DNA of 64,000 nucleotides from CAYMUC01 sp964393535 (lineage in GTDB: Bacteria > Actinomycetota > Acidimicrobiia > Acidimicrobiales > Ilumatobacteraceae): NCBI GenBank assembly GCA_964393535.1, contig CAYMUC010000001.1, positions 35,624 through 99,623 on the forward strand, in the 5' to 3' direction. The translations under genes and the position numbers were made by a program. The notes beneath the pieces are model-generated. The model was not told where the DNA came from, made no database searches, and saw nothing but the letters and a program-made list of their open reading frames with translations. This document shows positions 48,426 through 56,596 of the stretch, piece by piece. The number at the start of each line of letters is the position of its first letter. Positions within the stretch are counted from its first letter, which is position 1.

Positions 48426-50174
48426 TCAAGAAAAGCCCGCCTGACGAGGTTGAGCGAGCCAACCCAACAACCACGTGAGAGCCTGCGCTGCGCCAGTGGG
48501 GTCGTCGAGGTGCTCGAGCGTTCGGCGGGCTTCGCTGGCCGAACGCAACGCCTCGGGATCCTCGCCCCAGGTGCCCGACTGCAGGCTTCGGCGTACGGCA
48601 GCGGCCACCAGGCTGCGTACCTCAGTCATGGGTTCAGCCTCCACATCGGCCACGGCGGCCCGCTCCAGCAGTTCTCGAGCCTCGGGATCGGCAGCCTCGA
48701 GGGCCTGGTCGAGGTCGCCGCCGCTCGTGGCCAGGGCGTCGAACACCCGGCGTTCCACGTCCTGATGGAACAACTCGGGCACCAGCCAGGGAGCGATGTC
48801 GTCCCACCTCTGGATCAACAACGCCAACGCCACGAACTCCGCCCCGTCAGTGTTCCCGCGTCGCCGGGCGGGGGCGACCTCGAAGGCAGGTGGTGCCGAC
48901 GGGCGTTGCGCCGCTGCCACCAGATCGGCCACCGGAAGCCCTGTGGAAGCAGCCACCTCGCCGGCGTACAACTTGCGGACGTTCACGTCGGGATGTTCGT
49001 TGACCACGGCCATGGCATCACGGGCTGCCCGGGCCTTCTCCTCGGGGCTTCGGGTCGGTCGACTCTGCAGCACCCGTTGCAGTCGAAAGCCGAGAAACGG
49101 CGTCGCCTGGTCCACCGCGGCACGCAATGCTGCGGGATCCTTCCCGGCGAGATCCCCCGGGTCCTGCCCATCGGGAAGGCGGGCAACGCTGACCGCCACG
49201 TCGTAACGCTGCTCCCACTCGTAGAAGCGAGCGGCCGCGCCTTGACCGGCCGCATCGGCGTCGAAGGCGAGTACCACCCGCTTGGCGAAGCGGGTGAGCA
49301 GACGCACGTGATCCTCGGTGAGTGCGGTTCCGCAGGTGGCCACGGCACGATCGATACCCACCCGGTGGAAGCCGATGACGTCGGTATAGCCCTCGCACAC
49401 GATCACTTGATCCTGCGCCACGATGTCACCCTTGGCCCACGACAAGCCGTACAGCACCTTCGACTTGGCATACACCGACGTTTCGGGGGAGTTCTTGTAC
49501 TTCGCCGGATCGCTGGAGCCGGGCAGCACCCGCCCGCCGAAGGCGACCGTGTCACCGGACTCGTTGGCGATGGGGAACATGACCCGACCGCGGAAGGCAT
49601 CCTGCAGTCGCCCCGATCGGTTGGTGAATGCCAGACCGGTGTCTCGCAGCAGGTCACCGCTCACGCCCAGGTCACGGCTCAGCGCATCCCAGTCATCGGG
49701 GGCCCAACCCAGGCGGAAGCGCCGAGCCACATCGCCAGCCAGTCCGCGTGCTCTCAGATAGTCGCGAGCGGCTCGGGCGTCGGGAGCCTCCAACAACCGC
49801 CTGTGGAACCAGTCCGCGGCCCGGTCGAGCACCTCGACGAGTTGCTTGCGGCGCTGCCGATCCTTGCTCTCACCGCCGGTGGTGTACCGCAACTGGATTC
49901 CGGCGCGACCCGCCAGGAGTTCAACGGCGGCACCGAAGTCGAGGTGTTCGATCTCCTGGACGAAGCGGAACACGTCGCCGCCGGCACCGCAGCCGAAGCA
50001 CTTGTAGCGGCCGGTCTCGTCGCGCACGTTGAACGAACCAGAGCGTTCGGCGTGGAACGGGCACAGGCCCACCCAGTTCCGACCGACGCGGCGCAGCGCG
50101 ACGTACTGCTGCACCACCTCGGCCAACGGCGAGGCGTCTCGAACCCGTTCGATGTCCTCGTCGACGATGGCCAT
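48426..50174 (-). CDS. dnaG: DNA primase
   Basis: Synthesises RNA primers for the replisome, 582 residues. N-terminal CHC2 zinc finger with Cys38, His41, Cys59 and Cys62 (LCPFHAERSGSF, YKCFGCGAGGD), catalytic core with KYKNSPETSVYAKSKVLYGL, TOPRIM domain VIVCEGYTDVIGFH and VLAFDADAAGQGAAARFYEWE, and a C-terminal helicase-interaction region. All motifs are present. A TAGCCT -10 lies nine bases before the ATG, so the 5' UTR is at most a few bases. A terminator of ppdK lies upstream at 50201-50237. Confidence 0.96.
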   Translation of the reverse strand: MAIVDEDIERVRDASPLAEVVQQYVALRRVGRNWVGLCPFHAERSGSFNVRDETGRYKCFGCGAGGDVFRFVQEIEHLDFGAAVELLAGRAGIQLRYTTGGESKDRQRRKQLVEVLDRAADWFHRRLLEAPDARAARDYLRARGLAGDVARRFRLGWAPDDWDALSRDLGVSGDLLRDTGLAFTNRSGRLQDAFRGRVMFPIANESGDTVAFGGRVLPGSSDPAKYKNSPETSVYAKSKVLYGLSWAKGDIVAQDQVIVCEGYTDVIGFHRVGIDRAVATCGTALTEDHVRLLTRFAKRVVLAFDADAAGQGAAARFYEWEQRYDVAVSVARLPDGQDPGDLAGKDPAALRAAVDQATPFLGFRLQRVLQSRPTRSPEEKARAARDAMAVVNEHPDVNVRKLYAGEVAASTGLPVADLVAAAQRPSAPPAFEVAPARRRGNTDGAEFVALALLIQRWDDIAPWLVPELFHQDVERRVFDALATSGGDLDQALEAADPEARELLERAAVADVEAEPMTEVRSLVAAAVRRSLQSGTWGEDPEALRSASEARRTLEHLDDPTGAAQALTWLLGWLAQPRQAGFS

Positions 50175-50200
50175 GCCGAGCGAAGGCTAGCCAGCCGTCA

Positions 50201-50237
50201 CCCGGAGCAGGGGCGCCTCAGACGCCTCTGGTCCGGG
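50201..50237. terminator. Terminator hairpin after ppdK
   Basis: AGGGGCG (50209-50215) and CGCCTCT (50223-50229) form a seven-pair stem with one G-U pair and a seven-base loop. The outer arms CCCGGA (50201-50206) and TCCGGG (50232-50237) extend it beyond a small internal loop. It lies 10 bases after the ppdK stop on the minus strand and just upstream of dnaG. No U-tract follows. Confidence 0.7.
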
Positions 50238-50246
50238 CGGACGACG

Positions 50247-52913
50247 TCACTTGGTGCTGGTGGCCGACCCGCCGCTTGCGGTGAGCACCGCCTGAGCCGC
50301 CGCCAGACGAGCCACCGGCACTCGGTACGGCGAGCACGACACGTAGTCGAGACCAGCTTCGTAGAACAACTGGATCGATTCGGGGTCACCGCCGTGTTCA
50401 CCGCACACACCGAGCTTCAGGTCGGGCTTGGTGGCACGACCGCGCTGAGCGCCCAGATGCACCAGTTCGCCCACACCGTTGCGGTCGATGGTGTCGAACG
50501 GATTGCGCTTCAGCAGACCGAGTTCGAGGTAGGCCGGCATCATGCGGCTCTCCACGTCGTCACGGCTGAACCCGAAGGTCATCTGAGTGAGGTCATTGGT
50601 GCCAAAGCTGAAGAAGTCGGCGGCCTCGGCAATCTCGTCGGCGCGCAGCGCCGCCCGAGGCGTCTCGACCATGGTGCCGATGGACACCTTGGGCTTCTTC
50701 TTGGCGCCCTTGGTCGCCTCGGCGATGCCGTCTTCCACCCACGAGCGAGCCAAGGCCAACTCCTCACGGGTGACGGTGAGGGGGATCATGATCTCCACGA
50801 TCGGTTTCCCACCCGCCGCCGCACGCAAGGCGGCTGCTTCCATGAGCGCACGCACCTGCATGGCGTACAGGCCCGGCTTCACCACACCCAGGCGAACCCC
50901 GCGGGTGCCCAGCATGGGGTTGGCCTCGCTCCATGCTTCGGCGGCTTCCAGCAGTCGCTGATCCTCGGCGGAGAGGGTCGCAGAGACAGCCTTGATCTTC
51001 AGCTCTTCCACATTGGGGAGGAACTCGTGCAGCGGCGGATCCAGGAGACGGACGGTCACGGGCAGGCCGTCCATGGCCTCCAACACCTCGACGAAGTCGG
51101 CACGCTGCACCTCGAGCAACTTGGCCAGAGCAGCCGCCTCTTCGGCCTCGGTGGAGGCGAGGATCATGCGACGCACCACCGGGAGTCGATCGGGTGCGAG
51201 GAACATGTGCTCGGTACGGCACAGACCGATACCCTCGGCGCCCATCTGACGGGCCACGGTGGCGTCCTCGCCGGTGTCGGCATTGGCACGAACCGCCAGG
51301 TGACCCTTGCGGATCTTGTCGGCCCACTTGAGGATGGTGTGGAACTCGGCGGGAGGCTCGGCGTTCGACATGGCCACCGCACCGACCATCACCTGACCGG
51401 TGGTGCCGTCCACGGAGATCACATCGCCTTCGTTCACCGTGACGTCGCCGACAACGAACTGCTTGCCGTGGATCTTGACCGCCTCGGCACCCACGACTGC
51501 TGGGGTGCCCCACCCACGGGCCACCACGGCGGCATGGCTCACCAGGCCACCGCGAGCGGTGAGGATGCCCTGGGCCACCATCATGCCGTGCACGTCTTCA
51601 GGACTGGTCTCGTTGCGCACCAGGATCACGTCCTCGCCACGGTCCGCAGCGTCGGCGGCATCGTCGGCGGTGAAATACACCTTGCCCACCGCGGCACCCG
51701 GCGAAGCGGCCAGACCCGTGGTCAGCACCTTCGTACCGTGGTTCTCGAACTGCGGGTGCAGCACCTGGTCGAGGTGCTCCTCGGTGATGCGCATCACCGC
51801 CTCTTCGGGCGTGATCTTCCACGTGCCGTTGGGGCCCTTGGTCCCCTTGGTCATGTCGACGGCCATCTTCAGAGCCGCCGCCCCGGTGCGCTTACCGACT
51901 CGGGTCTGCAGCATCCACAGGGTGCCCTGTTCGATGGTGAACTCTGTATCGCACATGTCGCGGTAGTGCGCTTCCAGGCGGGCGAAGATGTTCAGCAGTT
52001 CTTTCTTCAGGGTCGGGAAATGCTTGCCCATGTGGTCGAGGTCCTCGGTGTTGCGGATACCCGCCACCACGTCCTCGCCCTGGGCATTCACCAGGAAGTC
52101 GCCGTAAGGCACGTTCTCGCCGGTCGCCGCGTTGCGGGTGAAGCCCACCCCGGTGCCCGAGTTGTCGTCGCGGTTGCCGAACACCATGGTCTGCACGTTC
52201 ACCGCCGTACCGAGGTCATGGCTGATGCGCTCACGGACGCGGTAGGCGATGGCCCGGGCCCCGTTCCACGACTTGAACACCGCTTCCACCGCACCCCGCA
52301 ACTGCTGCATGGGGTCTTGCGGGAAGGGCCGGCCGGTGTGCTCGGCCACTACGGCGAGGAACTGAGCACACAGTGTCTTCAGTGCGTCAGCCGAGAGATC
52401 GGCGTCGGTGCGAACGCCCGCCGCATGCTTGGCCGCCTCGAGGGGGTGCTCGAAGAGTTCACCCTCGAGGCCCAACACGATGCGGCCGTACATGGCGATG
52501 AACCGCCGGTACGAGTCGTATGCGAAACGTTCGTCGCTGGTGACCGCCGCCAGTCCCACGACGCTGGCGTCGTTGAGACCCAGGTTCAGCACCGTGTCCA
52601 TCATGCCCGGCATGGAGAACTTGGCGCCCGACCTCACGCTGACGAGCAGCGGGTCCTTGGGATCACCCAACTTGCGCTTCATCTTCTTCTCGAGCTTGGC
52701 CACATGCTTGGCGATCTCGTCGTCGAGACCGGCCGGCCATCCGCCAACCAGATAATCGGTGCAGGCCACGGTGCTGATGGTGAAGCCGGGAGGTACCGGG
52801 AGCTTCAGCACACTGGTCATCTCGGCGAGGTTGGCTCCCTTGCCGCCGAGGAGATCCTTCATCTCCATGGGCGGACGGCGGTGGGCGTGGTCGAACGCGT
52901 AGATGTAGGGCAC
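50247..52913 (-). CDS. ppdK: Pyruvate, phosphate dikinase
   Basis: Interconverts pyruvate, ATP and phosphate with phosphoenolpyruvate, AMP and pyrophosphate. The 888-residue length equals the family norm. N-terminal ATP-grasp domain with MKDLLGGKGANLAEM and SVRSGAKFSMPGMMDTVLNLG, central phosphohistidine domain with TARGGLVSHAAVVARGWG, and C-terminal TIM barrel with GIGLCRTEHMF, RLLDPPLHEFLP and SFGTNDLTQMTFGFSRDD plus CGEHGGDP. All catalytic motifs are intact. A -10 TAGACT lies eight bases before GTG 52913, overlapping the ygfZ stop, so it may be expressed independently. Confidence 0.96.
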   Translation of the reverse strand: MPYIYAFDHAHRRPPMEMKDLLGGKGANLAEMTSVLKLPVPPGFTISTVACTDYLVGGWPAGLDDEIAKHVAKLEKKMKRKLGDPKDPLLVSVRSGAKFSMPGMMDTVLNLGLNDASVVGLAAVTSDERFAYDSYRRFIAMYGRIVLGLEGELFEHPLEAAKHAAGVRTDADLSADALKTLCAQFLAVVAEHTGRPFPQDPMQQLRGAVEAVFKSWNGARAIAYRVRERISHDLGTAVNVQTMVFGNRDDNSGTGVGFTRNAATGENVPYGDFLVNAQGEDVVAGIRNTEDLDHMGKHFPTLKKELLNIFARLEAHYRDMCDTEFTIEQGTLWMLQTRVGKRTGAAALKMAVDMTKGTKGPNGTWKITPEEAVMRITEEHLDQVLHPQFENHGTKVLTTGLAASPGAAVGKVYFTADDAADAADRGEDVILVRNETSPEDVHGMMVAQGILTARGGLVSHAAVVARGWGTPAVVGAEAVKIHGKQFVVGDVTVNEGDVISVDGTTGQVMVGAVAMSNAEPPAEFHTILKWADKIRKGHLAVRANADTGEDATVARQMGAEGIGLCRTEHMFLAPDRLPVVRRMILASTEAEEAAALAKLLEVQRADFVEVLEAMDGLPVTVRLLDPPLHEFLPNVEELKIKAVSATLSAEDQRLLEAAEAWSEANPMLGTRGVRLGVVKPGLYAMQVRALMEAAALRAAAGGKPIVEIMIPLTVTREELALARSWVEDGIAEATKGAKKKPKVSIGTMVETPRAALRADEIAEAADFFSFGTNDLTQMTFGFSRDDVESRMMPAYLELGLLKRNPFDTIDRNGVGELVHLGAQRGRATKPDLKLGVCGEHGGDPESIQLFYEAGLDYVSCSPYRVPVARLAAAQAVLTASGGSATSTK

Positions 52914-52921
52914 GAGGAGCG

Positions 52922-52927
52922 AGTCTA
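52922..52927 (-). promoter_or_regulatory. -10 element of ppdK overlapping the ygfZ stop codon
   Basis: TAGACT on the minus strand begins with the TAG stop codon of ygfZ and ends eight bases before GTG 52913. It gives a leaderless internal promoter for ppdK. Confidence 0.5.
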
Positions 52928-53722
52928 CGCAGGTGGAGCGACCACCTCGCCGAACTCGACATCGCGTTTCACCAGGGCCAGCGCGCGTGTTCCCGCCACC
53001 GAGGTATACCGGCCCACCTCCACCCCGTCGAGTGTCACGGCATCACCGGCCGAGGTACCTGTAGCCACCTCGACACGTCGGAGTGTGCGGGGTGCACGGG
53101 CTCCGCGACTGTCCATACGTTCCACCAGTTCCTGACCCGGGTAGCAACCCTTGGTGAACGACACCGCAACGGGCACCACGCCCAGTTCTGCGGGCAACGT
53201 GGACTCGACGATCTCGGCTCCATGGCGAGGCCAGCCTGCCTCCACCCGTGCACACTCGAGTTCGTCGGCGTCGCCGGCTCGGACACCTTCGGGAGGTTCA
53301 GCGACCGGACCCAGTACGTCGACGGCAGAGCCATCACCCCACCACGCAGGGACCACTACCGCTCCAGCCGCGGAGGTCACCTCATGGGCACGGGGCCCGC
53401 GCACAGCGATGCACTGCCACGCAACGGTGGTGATCTCGGCGGCCACACGAATCTTGAACCGCGCCAGTCGTGCGGCGAGAGCCTCCCCCACGCCTGCATC
53501 GACATCGAGCAGGTAGGCGTGGTCACCACTGCGCAACACTCGGGCCAACGCCTCCACCTTGCCCGTGGGCTGCAGCACCAGTGTGTACACCGAGGCACCC
53601 ACGCCGAGTGGTCGAAGGTCCTGCGACACCTGCGAATTCAGGTAGGTGAGCGCATCGGCCCCCTCCACCATGAGCACGTCGCGGGAGTCACGCACCCAGA
53701 AGGTGGCGTCGTCGGTGGTCAC
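52925..53722 (-). CDS. ygfZ: YgfZ / GcvT-like folate-binding protein
   Basis: A 265-residue folate-binding protein of the YgfZ/IBA57 group, which supports Fe-S cluster assembly or repair of certain enzymes. VMVEGADALTYLNSQVSQDL near the N-terminus and the diagnostic FTKGCYPGQELVERM, containing the KGCYxGQE motif with conserved Cys, are present; the glycine-cleavage T-protein residues are not. GTG 53722 overlaps the trpE stop (GTGA). Clients could include the several Fe-S proteins of this window such as QueG and RlmN, but that is inference. Confidence 0.88.
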   Translation of the reverse strand: MTTDDATFWVRDSRDVLMVEGADALTYLNSQVSQDLRPLGVGASVYTLVLQPTGKVEALARVLRSGDHAYLLDVDAGVGEALAARLARFKIRVAAEITTVAWQCIAVRGPRAHEVTSAAGAVVVPAWWGDGSAVDVLGPVAEPPEGVRAGDADELECARVEAGWPRHGAEIVESTLPAELGVVPVAVSFTKGCYPGQELVERMDSRGARAPRTLRRVEVATGTSAGDAVTLDGVEVGRYTSVAGTRALALVKRDVEFGEVVAPPA

Positions 53723-55239
53723 GGCTCTCTCCTTCGTGCGGTCATGCGCCGAGCTGCCGGTACAGCAGCCAACAGCGCCGCTGCCTTGTTGGCGCATTCC
53801 AGATCCTCGTCGACAGGGTCGGAGTCGGCCACGACCCCTGCTCCGGCCTGAAGGAAGGCTCCCTTCGGACCCACGAAGAGGGTGCGAATGGCGATGGCGG
53901 TGTCGAGGTTGCCCGAGAAGTCCACGTACCCCACCACGCCGGCGTACGGACCGCGCTTGACCGGTTCCAGCGAGTCGATGATCTCCATGGCCCGCACCTT
54001 GGGAGCGCCGCTGACGGTGCCGGCGGGCAGCGTGGCCCGCAGCACGTCGATGGGTCCCAACCCCGGCTTCAAGTCACCCGACACCTGCGAGGTGAGATGC
54101 ATCACGTGGCTGTAGCGCTCGAGCGTCATCAGTTCGTCGACCCTCATGGAACCGAACCGCGCCACACGCCCCACGTCGTTGCGGGCGAGGTCCACCAGCA
54201 TCACGTGCTCGGCCACCTCTTTGGGGTGCTCGCGCAGCTCGGCCGCCAATCGGCGGTCGTGTTCGTCGTCACGCCCGCGTTTGCGGGTGCCGGCGATGGG
54301 TCGACTGATCACTCTCCCACCCAGCAACTGCACCATCGGCTCGGGCGAACTGCCCACCAACGTGACCTCAGGATGACGCACCAGGTACATGTAGGGGCTG
54401 GGGTTCACCTGGCGCAACACCCGGTACATGTCGAAGGGATCGGCGTCGAGGTCGAGATCGAATCGCTGCGACAACACGACCTGGAAGATGTCGCCGGCAC
54501 GGATGTGCTCCTTGGCCACCTCCACGGCTCGGCGGTAGCGGTCGCCCGCCATGGTCGACACCACCTTCGGTGGCACTTCGGTCGGGTCGGGAGGTTCCAC
54601 GGGCGGATGGCTCAGCGGTTTCGACAGGTCGCGCACGGCATCGTGCACACCAGCCACGGCTGCGTCATAGGCAGCGTCGACACCATCGTCGTCCAGGCCT
54701 CGGACCAAGACGCTCTCGATGAGATGTACCCGCTGTCGCCAGTGGTCGAAGGCCGCCAACGATCCGATGATGCTCATCACGGCATCGGGCAGGCCGGCTG
54801 CATCGTGAGGAACGTCCGGCAGTCGCTCGACCTCACGGACAACGTCGTAGCCCAGGTAGCCCATGACCCCACCCTGCAGAGGTGGCAGTTCGGGCATGAT
54901 CGGCGACCGGTAGAGGTCCAGCAAGGCCTCGATCGCCGCCAGCATGCCGCGACCCGTGGGGACCTCCGGCGGCACCTCGCCTTCGACGGTCAACTGCCCG
55001 TTGCGCAACACCAGGGTGGCTCGCGGCCGCCGCCCCACGAACGAGAAACGACTCCACCGCTCGCCGTGCTCCACCGACTCCAACAGGAACCCGGCCTCGT
55101 CACCTACCAGCTTGGCAAAGGCCGACACGGGCGTCTCGAGGTCGGCGAGCAACTCGGTCCACACCGGGACCACGGTGTGCGTTCGGGCCAGGGCCCGGAA
55201 CTCCTCGCGACTGGGACGGATACGCACCGACGAGGTCAC
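53719..55239 (-). CDS. trpE: Anthranilate synthase component I
   Basis: Makes anthranilate from chorismate with TrpG; 506 residues. The N-terminal domain has the feedback region with LLESVEHGERWSRFSFVG, and the chorismate-binding domain has DIFQVVLSQRF, NPSPYMYLV, SRPIAGTRKRG, EHVMLVDLARND, and AGTVSGAPKVRAMEIID. ELAPVRG-like spacing is replaced by DSLEPVKRGPYAGVVGY. The start GTG 55239 is chosen two bases after the hisI stop because upstream sequence is inside hisI. trpG is not in the window. Distant homologues (PabB) are less likely as the LLES motif is typical of TrpE. Confidence 0.93.
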   Translation of the reverse strand: MTSSVRIRPSREEFRALARTHTVVPVWTELLADLETPVSAFAKLVGDEAGFLLESVEHGERWSRFSFVGRRPRATLVLRNGQLTVEGEVPPEVPTGRGMLAAIEALLDLYRSPIMPELPPLQGGVMGYLGYDVVREVERLPDVPHDAAGLPDAVMSIIGSLAAFDHWRQRVHLIESVLVRGLDDDGVDAAYDAAVAGVHDAVRDLSKPLSHPPVEPPDPTEVPPKVVSTMAGDRYRRAVEVAKEHIRAGDIFQVVLSQRFDLDLDADPFDMYRVLRQVNPSPYMYLVRHPEVTLVGSSPEPMVQLLGGRVISRPIAGTRKRGRDDEHDRRLAAELREHPKEVAEHVMLVDLARNDVGRVARFGSMRVDELMTLERYSHVMHLTSQVSGDLKPGLGPIDVLRATLPAGTVSGAPKVRAMEIIDSLEPVKRGPYAGVVGYVDFSGNLDTAIAIRTLFVGPKGAFLQAGAGVVADSDPVDEDLECANKAAALLAAVPAARRMTARRREP

Positions 55240-55241
55240 GC

Positions 55242-55595
55242 TCAGCCGAACCGCCGGTAGAAGCACGAGCGTTCGCCGGTGTGGCACGCTCCCCGACCCT
55301 CTTGCTCGACCAGGAACAACAGGGTGTCACCGTCGCAGTCGTAGAACGCCTCGCGCACGAACTGACGGTCTCCCGACGTGTCGCCCTTGCGCCACAGTTC
55401 CTGGCGGCTTCGGCTCCAGTAGACCATGCGGCCCTCGGCAAAGGTCATGGCCAGGCTCTCGGCGTTCATCCACGCCATCATCAGGATGTCGCGAGTGTCG
55501 ACGCACTGTGCGATCACCGGAACCAGGCCGGCATCGTTGAACTTCACATGAGCCAACTGCTCTTGGGACGCAACCAGACGAACACCTTCGGGCAT
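55242..55595 (-). CDS. hisI: Phosphoribosyl-AMP cyclohydrolase
   Basis: Third histidine step, opening the purine ring of phosphoribosyl-AMP; 117 residues. VIAQCVDTRDILMMAWMNAESL, GRMVYWSRSRQELWRKGDTSGD, and the zinc/metal-binding DCDGDTLLFLVEQEGRGACHTGERSCFYRRF are all typical. It is the stand-alone cyclohydrolase, not fused to HisE. TAGGAT lies seven bases before the ATG, so the mRNA is leaderless. It heads the hisI-trpE-ygfZ-ppdK group, separate from the main his operon at 56456-61217. Confidence 0.95.
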   Translation of the reverse strand: MPEGVRLVASQEQLAHVKFNDAGLVPVIAQCVDTRDILMMAWMNAESLAMTFAEGRMVYWSRSRQELWRKGDTSGDRQFVREAFYDCDGDTLLFLVEQEGRGACHTGERSCFYRRFG

Positions 55596-55602
55596 GAGAG
55601 CG

Positions 55603-55608
55603 ATCCTA
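55603..55608 (-). promoter_or_regulatory. -10 element for leaderless hisI mRNA
   Basis: TAGGAT on the minus strand, seven bases before ATG 55595 and in the short interval after the GroES-like gene. Confidence 0.6.
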
Positions 55609-55618
55609 CGGGAGAGGA

Positions 55619-55945
55619 TCAGAGGTACAGCCCGGTGTGGCCGTCGATGCGGGTGGCGGCCACAGCGTGGAGGTCCCGCTCACGCAACATGATGTAGTCC
55701 ACGCCCTGCACTTCCACCTCGTAGCGATCCTCGGGGCTGAACAACACCTGATCCCCCACCTCGGCGGCCCTGACGTTCTGACCCAACGCCACCACCTCGG
55801 CCCACACCAACCGCTTGGAGAGTTGCGCTGTGGCGGGAATGAGAATGCCGCCCATCGAACGCCGTTCGCCGTCCTTCTCGGGCATGCGCACGAGCAGCCG
55901 GTCGTTGAGCATCTTGATCGGCAGTTTGTCGGCGTCCATGGACAT
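55619..55945 (-). CDS. GroES-like co-chaperonin family protein
   Basis: A 108-residue protein with the GroES (Cpn10) fold: PIKMLNDRLLVRMPEKDGERRSMGGILIPATAQLSKRLVWAEVVALGQ, VGDQVLFSPEDRYEVEVQGVDYIMLRERDL. The mobile-loop region (GERRSMGGILIPA) is similar to GroES, but no groEL lies nearby, and actinobacteria often have this as an extra gene. Its role may be a divergent co-chaperonin. ATG 55945 is fixed by TACCGT seven bases upstream; the promoter overlaps that of the divergent hydrolase. Confidence 0.8.
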   Translation of the reverse strand: MSMDADKLPIKMLNDRLLVRMPEKDGERRSMGGILIPATAQLSKRLVWAEVVALGQNVRAAEVGDQVLFSPEDRYEVEVQGVDYIMLRERDLHAVAATRIDGHTGLYL

Positions 55946-55952
55946 CGATGGA

Positions 55953-55962
55953 ACGGTACCTT
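55953..55962. promoter_or_regulatory. Overlapping divergent -10 elements, two leaderless genes
   Basis: Minus strand TACCGT (55958-55953) is seven bases before ATG 55945; plus strand TACCTT (55957-55962) is seven bases before GTG 55970. The hexamers overlap by two bases inside the palindrome GGTACC. Only 24 bases separate the two start codons. Confidence 0.65.
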
Positions 55963-55969
55963 CGCCGTC

Positions 55970-56596
55970 GTGGACTTCGAAACCGTGCGTCTGACCACCT
56001 CCGACGGAATCAGCCTGACGGCCGATGTGACCCTGTCCACGGCTGCAGGCCTCGCGGCGGTCGTGGCGCATCCGCATCCGTTGTATGGCGGCGATCGCCA
56101 CAACCATGTCGTGGACGCCGTGTGGCGCACGCTGGCCCAGCGCACTGCCTGCGCGCTGCGCTTCGACTTCCGCGGTACGGGTGACTCGGGGGGACACCAC
56201 GACGGGGGCGGGGCCGAGCAACGCGATGTGATCGCCGCCCTGGACGAGGTGACCCGGCGCTGCCCCGGTGTGCCGGTGTGGCTTGTCGGCTACTCCTTCG
56301 GGGCGCTCCAGATCGCCGAGATCACCGACGATCGCGTGGCGGGCTGGGTCTTGATCGCACCTCCGCTCGGCCTCGGCTCGTCGGGGCGGCAACCCCGGTG
56401 TGCTGTCGACCCACGACCTACAGTGATCCTGGTTCCTCAGCACGACGAGTTCTGCTCACCCGCCTGCGTCGAACAACGGTGCGCGACGTGGGTGGAGAGC
56501 CGCTACGTCGTCATCGACTACGCCACCCACGGACTCATCGCCCATGGCACTCGGGTGGCCGACCTCATCGTCGAGGCCTGCTGCGCCACGCCATGA
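55970..56596 (+). CDS. Alpha/beta hydrolase family protein
   Basis: A 208-residue hydrolase of the dienelactone-hydrolase-like alpha/beta fold. AHPHPLYGGDRHNHVVDAVW with the oxyanion-hole region, LRFDFRGTGDSGG, nucleophile Ser in VGYSFGALQIAEI (GxSxG), and a C-terminal ATHGLIAHG with the catalytic His; the Asp is probably in LVPQHDEF. Many such short hydrolases are annotated as KANL3/Tex30-like or poly(3-hydroxyalkanoate)-related; substrate unknown. GTG 55970 is chosen from the TACCTT -10. Its 3' end overlaps the convergent mmuM ORF by 141 bases. Confidence 0.82.
   Translation: MDFETVRLTTSDGISLTADVTLSTAAGLAAVVAHPHPLYGGDRHNHVVDAVWRTLAQRTACALRFDFRGTGDSGGHHDGGGAEQRDVIAALDEVTRRCPGVPVWLVGYSFGALQIAEITDDRVAGWVLIAPPLGLGSSGRQPRCAVDPRPTVILVPQHDEFCSPACVEQRCATWVESRYVVIDYATHGLIAHGTRVADLIVEACCATP

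Noticed and set aside
48303..53135. Plus-strand open frame of 1610 codons
   Set aside because: It is antisense to dnaG, ppdK and the end of ygfZ, has His/Gly/Arg-biased shadow composition and no domain; long antisense frames are expected in high-GC codon usage.
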